A stretch of 64,000 nt of DNA from Staphylococcus equorum (GCF_029531845.1 NZ_JAMBPV010000002.1:1-64000); one strand, 5' to 3'. Positions 1-10,098 are shown, counted from the stretch's first letter. Program-made: numbers and translations. Notes: generated by a model from the letters alone, not told the origin.

Positions 1-199
1 TAATGATATTATTATATATAAAACTAGCGATAAAATGTATGAATTAAAATATAACATGACTCATTTAACAACTTCGAATAGAAATAGAGATTTTAATTCC
101 TCGTAATGATGTAGCTTACTTTAAAAATCAAATTGAAGAAAAACTCTTGAATAGAACAATTTTCACAATAATTAAATTGAATATTAAAAAGGATGGCAT
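1..199 (+). pseudogene. 3' end of an unrecognised gene, apparently frameshifted
   Basis: The first 104 bases are open in one frame (residues NDIIIYKTSDKMYELKYNM...) up to a TAA at 104-106. The frame beginning near base 69 then reads on as ...EIEILIPRNDVAYFKNQIEEK... to a TGA at 197-199. The two stretches look like consecutive parts of one charged protein joined by a frameshift around bases 68-78. I do not recognise the family. The gene begins outside the window, so the frameshift could also be two unrelated open stretches. Confidence 0.35.
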
Positions 200-338
200 A
201 TGATTTTTTTATACCATATGTATTTATTTGGTTGCGAATAAGTAAAAATATTATAGTGAAATTTTGGGATAACTATATTACTGACACTCTCTGTCTATGT
301 ACTTAATTACAATTAAATGAAACAGGAGGTTATAAAGG

Positions 339-1319
339 ATGAGTGAATATTTAAGGGAGATAAATGAATTCTGGCAAGAATATTTGAAGCAATATAACTC
401 TATTTATGATCAAAACACATTGGAACAAATTATAAAAAATGGTGATACGACAGCATTTTTGCATCCACAGGATTTAGCGTATTTTCAAGAGCATTTTGGG
501 AATAACTTTGCTGAAATACCTAGATTTAAAAAAATGATAGATTTTGCAAATGGAAAAATAATTATTGATAAAAATAGACAAAGAATTTTATTAGAAAACG
601 CAGAAATAAACCCTGCGATAGCTAGACCATATTTTGGGAACCCTACTTTAGCTGATATTGTTATATTAAAAAAACAACCTGAAAATGATTTTAAAATGTA
701 TGAACCAGACTTACCGGAATCTGTTGCGATAGATTATCGCAGAAGGATATTATTGGATATACAAGGTAGATTAACATTTGATGGAAAGAAGTTATTCTTA
801 CCCTATGTAGATAGACATAGATGGTTTATGAAATATTTATATAACGCTTCTTCAACTTTAAAACGTTTTAATATTGATCCGAATAGAGTTATGGTACTTA
901 ATTTTTTCCCTTATCAATCGGGGCATACTGCAGGAATACCAAAAGATTTTTTAACATTTAAACATGGATTACCTTCTCAACGAATGAGTTTTGATCTGTT
1001 GTTGAAACTTTTAAACGATGATAAACATCGCATATATCTTGTTAGTGAGGAAGAATTATATATTTCGATTCTGAAAAACTTTGCTCATAGTTCGTTATGT
1101 GAATATTTAATTGACCATTTATTTGTACTTTCTTCAAAACAAAATCGGCATGTTACTTTATGTAATGTGTTAAGTTATCAAGAACATAAAACACGTTTAA
1201 GAAAGAAACAAGAATTGAGTAAAATAGAATATTATAACTGGAATAAAGAGCAAAAGGAAAAACGAGAAAAAGGTAATTCAGATTTTTATAGAAAAATAAA
1301 CGCATTGCAAAAAATGTAG
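339..1319 (+). CDS. Uncharacterised protein, possibly of the uracil-DNA glycosylase fold
   Basis: 326 aa with a strong AGGAGG site at 324-329, so the ATG start is well supported. I cannot assign a function with certainty. Residues about 97-118 (ARPYFGNPTLADIVILKKQP) resemble the first loop of UDG-superfamily proteins, where a Gly-Asn-Pro precedes a hydrophobic strand. The strand VMVLNFFPYQSG (about 189-200) and the later LPSQRMSF (about 214-221) resemble conserved blocks of an uncharacterised UDG-like family found in Firmicutes. The usual NPG-type catalytic loop appears as KQPEN, so activity is doubtful. The C-terminus is highly charged and probably helical. It is convergent with the WYL regulator, with a shared terminator between them. 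The UDG assignment is inference from motif shape only. Confidence 0.6.
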   Translation: MSEYLREINEFWQEYLKQYNSIYDQNTLEQIIKNGDTTAFLHPQDLAYFQEHFGNNFAEIPRFKKMIDFANGKIIIDKNRQRILLENAEINPAIARPYFGNPTLADIVILKKQPENDFKMYEPDLPESVAIDYRRRILLDIQGRLTFDGKKLFLPYVDRHRWFMKYLYNASSTLKRFNIDPNRVMVLNFFPYQSGHTAGIPKDFLTFKHGLPSQRMSFDLLLKLLNDDKHRIYLVSEEELYISILKNFAHSSLCEYLIDHLFVLSSKQNRHVTLCNVLSYQEHKTRLRKKQELSKIEYYNWNKEQKEKREKGNSDFYRKINALQKM

Positions 1320-1346
1320 AACATCAACGCTGAAAGATTGATTTAT

Positions 1347-1398
1347 AAAAAGCCTGTGCTCAACGTAGACGACAGCTAAGTTGAGCACAGGCTTTTTT
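1347..1398. terminator. Bidirectional terminator between convergent genes
   Basis: Near-perfect 17-bp stem: arms AAAGCCTGTGCTCAAC and GTTGAGCACAGGCTTT around a 15-base loop. It is flanked by A-rich and T-rich runs, so it can serve both the 339-1319 gene and the opposing WYL regulator, whose stop codon lies at its edge. Confidence 0.9.
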
Positions 1399-2269
1399 AA
1401 ATATTATAGTTTTTAAATAAAGTTTGGATATGTGCTTTGAATTCATCTACATAATGTTGAGGTTCCATTATTGTAATATACTGTGGATACTCATATGCAA
1501 TCTGAATACTTTCTTTTTTTGAAATAATAATATTTGCATTAGTTCCTAGGTTACTTTCAGTTGTATCTATTATAATGAACTGTCTTTGTATCTCTGGCCA
1601 AATAGGATCTTTAATGTGCATGGTTACGCACTGGATATTTGAAAAAATAGCTTTATCAAACACTTCATCAAGTTGATCGATATTTATAATTGAAGATAAT
1701 TTCAATATGTAGACTTTCCCTTGGTACAAATAAGTAAACCAGTATTTGTTTGAAAAATATCTCGTATATATAGGTATTACTTTTATAGTTAAATTGTGAC
1801 TTATATGTATTGCAACAAAGTTATTATTTTCAATTGCCAGTTGGAGCCTAAAAATTAATGTGGTTTTGCTCATTTCACGAGTGATTTTGAATTGGCTTAA
1901 GAGTTTGTTAGATAGAATTTTTTCAGCAAGATTAGAGTTTGCATTCAGGCCTCTGATAAGATTATAAGTATCTTCATGTATTATCGGTGTGAAATTTTTT
2001 AATCTAAATAGCAAGTTAAGCAATCTATTATTTTTAAATTTATATCTGTCGATTCTTAAACAATGTTTTTCAAAATTATTATCGTATATTATTTCCCCAT
2101 CAAGCCCATGCCACTCATTATCTTCGTATAAAAAATTATTAATATCACTAAAATCCCGTTGAATGGAACGAACGTTGACATTAAGTCGCTGGGCGAGTTC
2201 TTCTTTATTGAGTTTTTTTCCATTTAAAAAGCGAGTATAAATATATAAAAGTCTTTCTGGTTTTTCCAA
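1397..2269 (-). CDS. HTH / WYL-domain transcriptional regulator
   Basis: 290 aa, TTG start preceded by AGGAG about 10 nt upstream. Residues 1-60 form a DeoR-like helix-turn-helix (LNKEELAQRLNVNVRSIQRD). Around residues 172-192 the segment YWFTYLYQGKVYILKLSSI fits the WYL ligand-sensing domain, although the name motif is altered. WYL proteins are usually transcriptional regulators, often near defence or stress genes, and some respond to nucleic acids or nucleotides. It is convergent with the unknown gene at 339-1319 and divergent from rbfA. Its target is not evident from the sequence. Class assignment is fairly sure, role is not. Confidence 0.75.
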   Translation of the reverse strand: MEKPERLLYIYTRFLNGKKLNKEELAQRLNVNVRSIQRDFSDINNFLYEDNEWHGLDGEIIYDNNFEKHCLRIDRYKFKNNRLLNLLFRLKNFTPIIHEDTYNLIRGLNANSNLAEKILSNKLLSQFKITREMSKTTLIFRLQLAIENNNFVAIHISHNLTIKVIPIYTRYFSNKYWFTYLYQGKVYILKLSSIINIDQLDEVFDKAIFSNIQCVTMHIKDPIWPEIQRQFIIIDTTESNLGTNANIIISKKESIQIAYEYPQYITIMEPQHYVDEFKAHIQTLFKNYNI

Positions 2270-2626
2270 TCATTCACAACTCCTAAAAATAAATAAATTT
2301 AATTATTAAGTTGTCTTATAGTATAACATTACAATTTATATAATGTGTGAAACTTTATAAAAAACATTTATAAAATTAGGCAAGGTATTTGTATGTCAGA
2401 AAATACACTTAAAATAACAGTTGAGCATCATATTAAACACTTGAGAAATTTAAAATAGTTTTTATTGCCTATTAATGAAAAAATGTTTCATAATATAACA
2501 GTTAGGAATTAAAATAATGCCTAAGTGTCATAAAATATTTATTTTTTGTTAATGCTGTACAATATAAAATGTACAGAGGTCGAACGAAAGTTTGAAAGAT
2601 ATAACCAACTGAAATAATAAATTTGT
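2270..2626. other. AT-rich spacer between the WYL regulator and the rbfA promoter
   Basis: Very AT-rich. It holds a 21-codon open stretch (2393-2458, plus strand) with no convincing ribosome binding site. I see no tail of infB, which normally sits immediately upstream of rbfA in staphylococci. No repeat or transposase remnant is recognisable. Confidence 0.5.
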
Positions 2627-2656
2627 TTGACGTTATGAAATGAACTGTCATATAAT
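2627..2656 (+). promoter_or_regulatory. rbfA promoter
   Basis: TTGACG (2627-2632) and TATAAT (2651-2656) with an 18-base spacer, about 50 bases before the rbfA start. It means rbfA-truB-ribF can be transcribed independently of infB here. Confidence 0.7.
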
Positions 2657-2708
2657 CTTTAAGTAAGGAAACATTTCCCGGACAAATAAAAAGTGTGAGG
2701 TGAATATA

Positions 2709-3053
2709 ATGAATATGAGAGCTGAGCGTGTTGGCGAACAGATGAAACAAGAAATTATGGATATCGCTAATAACAAAGTCAAAGACCCAAGAATCGGATT
2801 TTTAACGATTACAGATGTGCAATTAACAAATGATTTATCAATAGCAACGATCTATTTAACAGTATTAGGTAATGAAAAGCAAAAAGAAGATACTTTTAAA
2901 GGGTTAGAAAAAGCAAAAGGTTTTATAAAATCTGAATTAGGTTCAAGAATGAGATTACGAATTATTCCTGAATTGAATTTTGAATATGATGAATCAATTG
3001 ATTACGGAAATAAAATTGAAAGAATGATTCAAGATTTGCATAAAAAAGATTAA
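2709..3053 (+). CDS. rbfA: 30S ribosome-binding factor A
   Basis: 114 aa. RbfA binds the 30S subunit and assists late 16S rRNA 5'-end maturation and cold adaptation. The [14 protein letters not shown] start, the [14 protein letters not shown] segment and the KH-like fold pattern are typical. I chose the ATG at 2709 because GAGGTG lies 7 bases upstream; a GTG at 2700 would overlap that site. It is the first gene of rbfA-truB-ribF and here has its own promoter. In other staphylococci infB directly precedes it; here an unrelated segment does. Confidence 0.95.
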   Translation: MNMRAERVGEQMKQEIMDIANNKVKDPRIGFLTITDVQLTNDLSIATIYLTVLGNEKQKEDTFKGLEKAKGFIKSELGSRMRLRIIPELNFEYDESIDYGNKIERMIQDLHKKD

Positions 3054-3063
3054 TTATGATACC

Positions 3064-3107
3064 AAGCTGGAACAAAATCTTTGTAGATTTTATGTTTCAG
3101 CTTTTTT
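3064..3107 (+). terminator. Terminator after rbfA
   Basis: Imperfect stem AAGCTGgAACAaAATC / GATTTTaTGTTtCAGCTT with a 6-base loop followed by TTTTTT. It may attenuate rather than fully stop transcription into truB. Confidence 0.7.
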
Positions 3108-3180
3108 ACATAACCCAAAACAAGCTGAGTCATGTTAATATGAGAGTAATGTAAAAAAGAGTATTAAAGGTGGCGTAAAG

Positions 3181-4098
3181 ATGTATAACGGTATTTTACC
3201 TATATATAAAGAACGTGGTTTAACAAGCCATGATGTAGTATTTAAATTGAGGAAAATTTTAAAAACAAAAAAAGTTGGACATACTGGCACTTTAGACCCA
3301 GAAGTATCAGGCGTTTTACCTATATGCATTGGTGGTGCAACTAAAGTCAGTGATTACATTATGGATATGGGGAAATCTTACAAAGCGACTGTTACAATTG
3401 GAAGTAGTACAACTACTGAAGATCAAACAGGTGAAATCCTTGAGCGAATGACAATTTTTCAAGGTGAAATTACAAGTCAGGACATTGATCAAATATTGAA
3501 TCAATTTGAAGGAACGATTACTCAAATACCACCGATGTACTCATCAGTAAAAGTGAATGGTAAAAAATTATACGAATATGCAAGGAACAACGAAGAAGTA
3601 GAAAGACCAGAGCGACAAGTTAATATTATGCATATTAAACGCACATCTGAGCTACACTTTGAAGATGAAAGTTGCCATTTCGATATTTTAGTTGAATGTG
3701 GTAAAGGAACATACATCAGAACTTTAGCAACAGATATTGGAAAAGCCTTAGCATACCCAGCCCATATGTCAAAATTAACTAGAATTCAAAGTGGTGGATT
3801 TGATGTAGAGGAAAGCCTTACATTAAGTGACGTTGCAGAATTACATGAGCATGACGCGTTACAAGAAAAGTTATTTCCGATAGAATATGGATTAAAAGGT
3901 TTAAAACAAATTTTGATTTCAGATGCAGTAGTAAAAAGCAAAATTTTAAATGGCCAAAAATTTTATAAAAATGAATTCACAGAAACAATAGATACGCTTG
4001 TGGCATTGATAGATGCTACAGATAATAAAGTCTTAGCAATTTATGCGCCACATCCAGAAAAAAAAGACGAAATTAAGCCTAAGAAGGTATTTAACTAA
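3181..4098 (+). CDS. truB: tRNA pseudouridine(55) synthase
   Basis: 305 aa. TruB isomerises U55 to pseudouridine in the T-loop of tRNAs. The signature [18 protein letters not shown] contains the catalytic Asp at residue 39. The [11 protein letters not shown] and YMSSV-type blocks ([19 protein letters not shown]) are present, as is a C-terminal PUA-like region. A GGTGG ribosome site precedes the ATG. The ribF start follows its stop by 13 bases, implying a truB-ribF transcription unit. Confidence 0.95.
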   Translation: MYNGILPIYKERGLTSHDVVFKLRKILKTKKVGHTGTLDPEVSGVLPICIGGATKVSDYIMDMGKSYKATVTIGSSTTTEDQTGEILERMTIFQGEITSQDIDQILNQFEGTITQIPPMYSSVKVNGKKLYEYARNNEEVERPERQVNIMHIKRTSELHFEDESCHFDILVECGKGTYIRTLATDIGKALAYPAHMSKLTRIQSGGFDVEESLTLSDVAELHEHDALQEKLFPIEYGLKGLKQILISDAVVKSKILNGQKFYKNEFTETIDTLVALIDATDNKVLAIYAPHPEKKDEIKPKKVFN

Positions 4099-4111
4099 AG
4101 GAGAAATACGC

Positions 4112-5083
4112 ATGAAAGTGATAGAAGTAGCTCATCCAATTCAAGCAGATCAATATATAACAGAAGACGTTGCCATGGCTTTTGGTTTTTTTGATGGCAT
4201 GCATAAGGGACACGCGAAAGTATTTGATACTTTAGATCAAAAAGCAAAATCAGCAAATTTAAAAAAAGCTGTGATGACATTTGATCCGCACCCTTCGGTA
4301 GTTCTAAATCCTGAACGTAAACGTACTGATTATTTAACACCAATACAAGATAAAGTTGAAATATTGGAGTCTTATGGTATAGATTATTGTATCGTTATTA
4401 ATTTTTCTTCAAAATTTGCAAATGTACCCGCGGAAACTTTCATAGAAGAGTACATTATAAAAAATAATGTTAAAGAAGTAGTAGCTGGTTTTGATTTTAC
4501 ATTTGGCAAATTTGGTAAAGGTAATATGATGATATTAAATGAAATGACTGAATTTAATACGACTGTTGTAAGTAAGCAAGAAATAGAATCCGAAAAAATT
4601 TCAACAACTGAAATTAGAAAAGCACTTAAAATGGGTGACTTACAAAAGGCTAATGAAGAATTAGATTATCGCTATCGTATTAAAGGTACAGTTGTTCAGG
4701 GTGAAAAACGAGGTAGGACAATTGGATTTCCTACAGCAAATGTTCAACCAAGTGGGGATTATGTTTTGCCTAAAAATGGTGTTTACGCAGTAAGTATGGA
4801 AATTGGGGCGAATAAAAAGGTATATCGAGGTGTCGCAAATGTTGGTGTGAAACCAACATTTCATGACCCCTCTAAAGCCCAGGTAGTCATAGAAGTGAAT
4901 TTATTTGATTTTAATGAAAATATTTATGGAGAGCGTGTCACTGTATTTTGGCACCATTATTTGAGACCAGAAATTAAATTTGATGGTATAGATCCTTTAG
5001 TAGAACAAATGAATAAAGATAAAGAAAAAGCGAAATACTTATTATCGGTTGATTTTGGAGACGAAATATCATATAATATTTAA
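4112..5083 (+). CDS. ribF: Bifunctional riboflavin kinase / FAD synthetase
   Basis: 323 aa. RibF converts riboflavin to FMN (C-terminal flavokinase) and FMN to FAD (N-terminal adenylyltransferase). The N-terminal nucleotidyltransferase motif [10 protein letters not shown] lies near residues 27-36. The kinase domain carries [11 protein letters not shown] around residues 206-216. The ATG at 4112 is chosen because AAGGAG is 7 bases upstream; a longer frame upstream overlaps truB and has no support. The last codons contain the -10 element of the rpsO promoter. Confidence 0.95.
   Translation: MKVIEVAHPIQADQYITEDVAMAFGFFDGMHKGHAKVFDTLDQKAKSANLKKAVMTFDPHPSVVLNPERKRTDYLTPIQDKVEILESYGIDYCIVINFSSKFANVPAETFIEEYIIKNNVKEVVAGFDFTFGKFGKGNMMILNEMTEFNTTVVSKQEIESEKISTTEIRKALKMGDLQKANEELDYRYRIKGTVVQGEKRGRTIGFPTANVQPSGDYVLPKNGVYAVSMEIGANKKVYRGVANVGVKPTFHDPSKAQVVIEVNLFDFNENIYGERVTVFWHHYLRPEIKFDGIDPLVEQMNKDKEKAKYLLSVDFGDEISYNI
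5049..5077 (+). promoter_or_regulatory. rpsO promoter inside the 3' end of ribF
   Basis: TTGATT (5049-5054), 17-base spacer, TATAAT (5072-5077). The predicted start falls at about 5084, just after the ribF stop and just before the structured S15 leader. Confidence 0.7.
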
Positions 5084-5108
5084 GTCGAATGTGTTTTACA
5101 CATTTAAG

Positions 5109-5161
5109 GCACCTTTATCTTGGCAGTCCGAGTCTCCAACGGTTCGCTCGGTTAAAGGCGC
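5109..5161 (+). promoter_or_regulatory. Structured mRNA leader of rpsO (S15 autoregulatory element)
   Basis: An outer pairing (GCaCCTTTA with TAAAGGcGC) encloses an inner hairpin CCGAG...CTCGG, ending about 26 bases before the rpsO start codon. Ribosomal protein S15 leaders in several bacterial groups fold to mimic the S15 site on 16S rRNA and repress rpsO translation. The structure is visible; the S15 binding role is inferred from position. Confidence 0.65.
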
Positions 5162-5187
5162 ATAAAAATAAAAGGAGGAAATTGACT

Positions 5188-5457
5188 ATGGCAATTTCAC
5201 AAGAACGTAAAAATGAACTAATTAAAGAATACCGTACACACGAAGCGGATACTGGATCTCCAGAAGTACAAATCGCTGTGTTAACTGAAGAAATCACTAC
5301 ATTAAACGAACATTTACGTCAACACACGAAAGATCACCATTCACGTCGTGGACTATTAAAAATGGTAGGTCGTCGTAGACATTTACTTAACTATTTACGT
5401 GACAAAGATGTACAACGTTACCGTGAATTAATTAAATCATTAGGTATCCGTCGTTAA
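5188..5457 (+). CDS. rpsO: 30S ribosomal protein S15
   Basis: 89 aa, the normal length. S15 is a primary 16S rRNA-binding protein that nucleates the platform of the 30S subunit. The motifs [31 protein letters not shown] and RRRHLLNYL are diagnostic. The start is fixed by AGGAGG at 5174-5179; frames open further upstream run through the structured leader and are not translated. It has its own promoter and is followed by a strong terminator before pnp. Confidence 0.98.
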   Translation: MAISQERKNELIKEYRTHEADTGSPEVQIAVLTEEITTLNEHLRQHTKDHHSRRGLLKMVGRRRHLLNYLRDKDVQRYRELIKSLGIRR

Positions 5458-5476
5458 TTTTAATATGGATATTGAT

Positions 5477-5511
5477 AGGGAAAGAACCTTTAGGGTCCTT
5501 TCCCTTTTTTA
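5477..5511 (+). terminator. rpsO terminator
   Basis: Stem AGGGAAAG / CTTTCCCT with GGACCC/AACCTT inner pairing, followed by TTTTTT. The equivalent hairpin in other bacteria is also a processing site for rpsO mRNA. Confidence 0.85.
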
Positions 5512-5611
5512 TAATCTAGAAAGCATATTATTTAAAAAGTAATATACTAATATAAAATTTTTCTAAGAAATGATATGATATAACTAATAGATATATGAGA
5601 GGAGATTCGTA

Positions 5612-7711
5612 ATGTCTCAAGAGAAAAAAGTTTTTAAAACTGAATGGGCAAATAGATCATTAACGATTGAAACAGGGCAACTTGCTAAACAAGCTAACGG
5701 TGCCGTGTTAGTTCGTTATGGCGATACAGTAGTATTATCTACTGCAGTAGCTTCAAAAGAACCACGCGATGTTGACTTTTTCCCATTAATGGTAAATTAT
5801 GAAGAAAAAATGTATGCAGCAGGAAAAATTCCTGGTGGATTTAAAAAACGTGAGGGGCGTCCAAGCGACGAAGCAACATTAACTGCGCGCTTAATTGATA
5901 GACCAATCCGTCCACTTTTCCCTAAAGGATATAAACATGATGTACAAATCATGAATACAGTATTAAGTGCTGACCCTGACTGCTCTCCAGAAATGGCAGC
6001 AATGATTGGTTCATCTATGGCACTTAGTGTCTCGGATATTCCATTCCAAGGACCTATTGCTGGTGTGAACGTAGGCTATGTTGATGGTGAATATGTTATT
6101 AACCCAACTGTTGCACAGAAAGAAGTATCGCGTCTTGATTTAGAAGTTGCTGGACATAAAGATGCAGTAAACATGGTTGAAGCAGGCGCAAGTGAAATTA
6201 CTGAAAGTGAAATGCTTGAGGGAATCTTCTTTGGTCATAATGAAATACAACGTTTAGTTAATTTTCAACAAGAAATCGTTGATCACATCCAACCAGTGAA
6301 AAAACCATTCACACCTGTTGAACAAGACGAAACACTTGCAGAAAAAGTGAAACAGCTTACTGAAGCCAATGGTTTGAAAGAAGCTGTATTAACGTTTGAT
6401 AAACAACAACGTGATATCAATCTTGATACATTAAAAGAAAAAGTGGTTGCAGAATTTATTGATGAAGAAGATGCTAATAATGCTGCTCTAATTAAAGATG
6501 TTCATGGCATTTTAAATAGTTTAGTAAAAGAAGAAGTAAGAAGATTAATCGCCGAAGAAAAAATTAGACCTGATGGTCGTAAATCAGATGAAATTCGTCC
6601 ACTAGAATCAGAAGTTGGCGTATTACCACGAGTACATGGTTCTGGCTTATTTACTCGAGGTCAAACACAAGCACTATCTGTTTTAACATTAGGTTCAATG
6701 AGCGAGTATCAAATTCTTGATGGTCTTGGCGAGGAACAACAAAAACGTTTCATGCATCATTATAATTTCCCTAACTATTCAGTTGGTGAAACAGGTCCAG
6801 TTCGTTCTCCAGGACGTCGTGAAATTGGTCACGGTGCTTTAGGTGAACGTGCATTGAGTCATGTTATTCCAGATACTAAAGATTTCCCTTATACTGTAAG
6901 AATTGTGAGTGAAGTATTAGAATCCAATGGTTCATCTTCACAAGCGTCAATTTGTGGTTCTACGTTAGCATTAATGGATGCAGGTGTTCCTATTAAAGCG
7001 CCAGTAGCTGGTATTGCTATGGGATTAGTAACACGTGATGATAGTTACACTATTTTAACGGATATTCAAGGTATGGAAGATGCTTTAGGTGATATGGACT
7101 TTAAAGTAGCAGGTACGCCTGAAGGTATCACTGCAATACAAATGGATATAAAAATTGATGGTCTAACAAGAGAAATTATTAGAGAAGCTTTAGATCAAGC
7201 TCGAGAAGGTCGTTTAGCTATTTTAGACCATATGCTACAAACAATTGATACAACACGCGGTGAGTTAAGTGCATTTGCACCTAAAGTCGTTACGATGACA
7301 ATCAAACCTGAAAAAATCAGAGATGTTATTGGACCTGGTGGTAAGAAAATTAATGAAATTATTGATCAAACAGGCGTAAAACTTGATATTGAACAAGATG
7401 GTACAATCTTTATAGGTGCAGTTGATAAAGATGCAATTGCTGAAGCACGTAGTATCATAGAAGACATTACGCGTGAAGCTGAAGTTGGCCAAGTATATGA
7501 AGGCAAAGTGAAACGTATTGAAAAATATGGTGCATTTGTTGAATTGTTCCCTGGTAAAGATGCATTAGTTCATATTTCACAAATTGCAAATGAACGTATT
7601 GATAAAGTTGAAGATGTATTGAAAATTGGAGATACATTTAAAATAAAAGTAACAGAAATTGATAAACAAGGTCGCGTCAATGCGTCTCATAAAGTGCTTT
7701 TATCAAATTAA
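5612..7711 (+). CDS. pnp: Polyribonucleotide nucleotidyltransferase (PNPase)
   Basis: 699 aa, normal full length. PNPase degrades RNA 3' to 5' by phosphorolysis and acts in the RNA degradosome. Domains in order: RNase PH 1 (about 1-210), helical domain (about 240-310), RNase PH 2 (about 320-550) with [14 protein letters not shown] and [11 protein letters not shown] domain (about 553-612) with [10 protein letters not shown], and S1 domain (about 620-695) with [16 protein letters not shown]. The start has GAGAGGAG upstream. The following hairpin ends the transcript, and RNase J2 follows about 400 bases later, keeping two decay enzymes together. Confidence 0.97.
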   Translation: MSQEKKVFKTEWANRSLTIETGQLAKQANGAVLVRYGDTVVLSTAVASKEPRDVDFFPLMVNYEEKMYAAGKIPGGFKKREGRPSDEATLTARLIDRPIRPLFPKGYKHDVQIMNTVLSADPDCSPEMAAMIGSSMALSVSDIPFQGPIAGVNVGYVDGEYVINPTVAQKEVSRLDLEVAGHKDAVNMVEAGASEITESEMLEGIFFGHNEIQRLVNFQQEIVDHIQPVKKPFTPVEQDETLAEKVKQLTEANGLKEAVLTFDKQQRDINLDTLKEKVVAEFIDEEDANNAALIKDVHGILNSLVKEEVRRLIAEEKIRPDGRKSDEIRPLESEVGVLPRVHGSGLFTRGQTQALSVLTLGSMSEYQILDGLGEEQQKRFMHHYNFPNYSVGETGPVRSPGRREIGHGALGERALSHVIPDTKDFPYTVRIVSEVLESNGSSSQASICGSTLALMDAGVPIKAPVAGIAMGLVTRDDSYTILTDIQGMEDALGDMDFKVAGTPEGITAIQMDIKIDGLTREIIREALDQAREGRLAILDHMLQTIDTTRGELSAFAPKVVTMTIKPEKIRDVIGPGGKKINEIIDQTGVKLDIEQDGTIFIGAVDKDAIAEARSIIEDITREAEVGQVYEGKVKRIEKYGAFVELFPGKDALVHISQIANERIDKVEDVLKIGDTFKIKVTEIDKQGRVNASHKVLLSN

Positions 7712-7735
7712 TATTAAATAAAATTGAATTTTATT

Positions 7736-7831
7736 AGAAACTAGTAAATGATATGAATCGCGTTACGATAGAATGTTTCCTGTTCTATTTTTAAACAGTT
7801 TTCATATCAGAGTATACTGGTTTCTTTTTTT
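7736..7831 (+). terminator. Large branched terminator after pnp
   Basis: Outer arms AGAAACTAGTA and TATACTGGTTTCT, then GATATGAA/TTCATATC, and an inner hairpin ATAGAA.../TTCTAT, ending in TTTTTTT. The rest of the gap to rnjB (7832-8040) is AT-rich and I see nothing coding in it. Confidence 0.75.
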
Positions 7832-8040
7832 ATTTAATTCAAGTGCAAATACTAGCAGAATCATTGAATACATAAGTGTATAAGACTAAAGTTTAATTTT
7901 TATTGAATTCATAGTTTCTGTTGTAGTAAAAACGTGAATATGAAAATATAAAACAAAACATAGGATTTAGCGACGATTTATAAGTAATTGTTGAATTATT
8001 GATATCAATCCCGAACTATTTATAGTAATTACTTTAATAG

Positions 8041-8069
8041 TGTACATAAAGCCTATTTTAACTTATAAT
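8041..8069 (+). promoter_or_regulatory. Probable rnjB promoter
   Basis: TATAAT at 8064-8069 with a weak -35 TGTACA (8041-8046) at 17-base spacing, about 50 bases before the rnjB start. Confidence 0.45.
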
Positions 8070-8117
8070 ATACTATGAGTTTATATATGGACGGGAATTT
8101 AAATAGGAGGTAACATT

Positions 8118-9791
8118 TTGAGTTTAATTAAGAAAAAAAATAAAAATATTCGTATAATTCCACTTGGCGGAGTTGGAGAAATTGCGAAAAATATGTATGT
8201 CGTTGAAGTAGACGATGAAATGTTCATGTTAGATGCAGGACTGATGTTCCCAGAAGATGAAATGCTAGGTGTGGACATTGTTATTCCTGATATTCAATAT
8301 GTCATTGAAAATAAAGATAAATTAAAAGGTATATTTTTAACGCATGGTCACGAACACGCTATCGGGGCTGTCACATATGTATTAGAACAAGTAGATGCAC
8401 CTGTATACGGTTCTAAATTGACAATTGCGTTAGTTAAAGAAAATATGAAAGCACGTAATGTTAATAAAAAAGTAAGATACTATACTGTAAATAATGAATC
8501 AGTTATGCGTTTTAAAGGGGTAAACATTACATTTTTCAATACAACGCATAGTATCCCAGATAGTTTAGGCGTATGTATTCATACATCGTATGGTGCTATC
8601 GTGTATACTGGTGAATTTAAATTTGACCAAAGTCTTCAAGGTCATTACGCACCAGACTTGAAAAAAATGACTGAAATAGGTGAAGCAGGTGTATTTGCGC
8701 TCATCAGTGATTCCACTGAGGCGGAAAAGCCAGGTTATAATACACCAGAAAATGTAATTGAATCACATATGTATGATGCGTTTACCAAAGTAAAAGGCAG
8801 ATTAATTGTTTCTTGTTACGCATCGAATTTTATACGTATTCAACAAGTATTGAATTTGGCTCAGAGATTGAATAGAAAAGTTTCTTTCCTAGGTCGTTCA
8901 TTAGAAAGTTCATTCAATATTGCTAGAAAGATGGGTTATTTTGATATTTCTAAGGACTTATTAATTCCAATTAATGAAGTTGAAAATCATCCTAAAAATG
9001 AAGTTATTATTATTGCAACTGGTATGCAAGGCGAACCAGTAGAAGCATTAAGTCAAATGGCTCAAAAGAAACATAAAATAATGAATATTGAACAAGGGGA
9101 TTCTGTATTTCTAGCAATTACTGCTTCTGCAAGTATGGAAGTCATCGTTGGTAACACGCTTAATGAATTAGCGCGTGCTGGTGCAGAAATCTTACCTAGT
9201 AGCAAAAAAATACACACTTCAAGTCATGGTTGCATGGAAGAATTGAAGATGATGATCAACATTATGAAACCAGAATACTTTATACCAGTAAATGGTGAAT
9301 TTAAAATGCAAATTGCTCATGCAAAATTAGCAAATGAATCGGGCGTACAACCTGAGAAAATCTTCCTTGTAGAAAAGGGTGATGTTGTTAACTATGATGG
9401 TGACGAAATGATTTTAAATGAAAAAGTGAATTTTGGTAACGTACTTATCGATGGTATTGGTGTTGGAGACGTAGGAAATATCGTTCTAAGAGATCGTCAT
9501 TTATTAGCAGAAGATGGTATCTTTATTGCGGTCGTAACACTTGATCCGAAAAATAGACGAATTGCAGCTGGACCAGAAATTCAATCTAGAGGTTTCGTTT
9601 ATGTCAGAGAAAGTGAAGCTTTACTAAATGAAGCTGAAGAAAAAGTGCGTGAAATCGTTGAACTAGGACTACAAGAGAAACGAATTGAATGGTCTGAAAT
9701 CAAACAAAGTATGCGTGATCAAATTAGTAAATTATTATTTGAAAATACGAAACGTCGTCCAATGATTATTCCAGTTATTTCTGAAATTTAA
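8118..9791 (+). CDS. rnjB: Ribonuclease J2
   Basis: 557 aa, TTG start with AGGAGG 9 bases upstream. RNase J proteins are metallo-beta-lactamase/beta-CASP nucleases with 5'-exo and endonuclease activity; J1 and J2 form a complex. The metal motif reads HGHEHAIG at residues 76-83, whereas J1 enzymes carry HGHEDHIG. The Asp and one His are displaced, as is typical of the poorly active J2 subunit. Location next to pnp is also the J2 locus in staphylococci. The beta-CASP region and C-terminal domain ([24 protein letters not shown]) are intact. Likely role: partner of J1 in mRNA decay and rRNA processing. Confidence 0.93.
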   Translation: MSLIKKKNKNIRIIPLGGVGEIAKNMYVVEVDDEMFMLDAGLMFPEDEMLGVDIVIPDIQYVIENKDKLKGIFLTHGHEHAIGAVTYVLEQVDAPVYGSKLTIALVKENMKARNVNKKVRYYTVNNESVMRFKGVNITFFNTTHSIPDSLGVCIHTSYGAIVYTGEFKFDQSLQGHYAPDLKKMTEIGEAGVFALISDSTEAEKPGYNTPENVIESHMYDAFTKVKGRLIVSCYASNFIRIQQVLNLAQRLNRKVSFLGRSLESSFNIARKMGYFDISKDLLIPINEVENHPKNEVIIIATGMQGEPVEALSQMAQKKHKIMNIEQGDSVFLAITASASMEVIVGNTLNELARAGAEILPSSKKIHTSSHGCMEELKMMINIMKPEYFIPVNGEFKMQIAHAKLANESGVQPEKIFLVEKGDVVNYDGDEMILNEKVNFGNVLIDGIGVGDVGNIVLRDRHLLAEDGIFIAVVTLDPKNRRIAAGPEIQSRGFVYVRESEALLNEAEEKVREIVELGLQEKRIEWSEIKQSMRDQISKLLFENTKRRPMIIPVISEI

Positions 9792-9808
9792 TAGTTTCCA
9801 TACTAAAC

Positions 9809-9938
9809 AAAGAGGTTAAGACAAACGCTTAGGTAAACATATTTAAAAGTAGATTGCAGTTCTATTGTTATATCTTAAATATGACATGCAAGCAACCTTT
9901 AAATCCACTCAAAGCGAACATTGTCTTACCTCTTTTAT
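9809..9938 (+). terminator. Long-stem terminator after rnjB
   Basis: Arms AAGAGGTTAAGACAA and TTGTCTTACCTCTT enclose a second pairing CATATTTAA/TTAAATATG. A short T run follows. The remaining bases up to ftsK (9939-10098) are AT-rich with no gene visible. Confidence 0.7.
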
Positions 9939-10098
9939 GTTATTATAGAATACAAATATACTTTATTTATACAATAGTACTGATATAAAAAACCTAAATA
10001 CATATTTTTTACGATAAATAACAGTGACTTACATCACAATAAAAGGGTATATAACTAAAATAAAATTGAAATCAGAGTTAGAAAAGTAGGTGTGGAGC

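Noticed and set aside
2393..2458. 21-codon plus-strand frame upstream of rbfA
   Set aside because: Too short, no ribosome site, no recognisable sequence.
2502..2750. 82-codon minus-strand frame across the rbfA start
   Set aside because: It overlaps the rbfA promoter and start, has no ribosome site, and its composition is that of a shadow frame.
5089..5187. Upstream extension of the rpsO frame
   Set aside because: It would run through the structured leader; the AGGAGG at 5174 and the usual S15 N-terminus fix the start at 5188.
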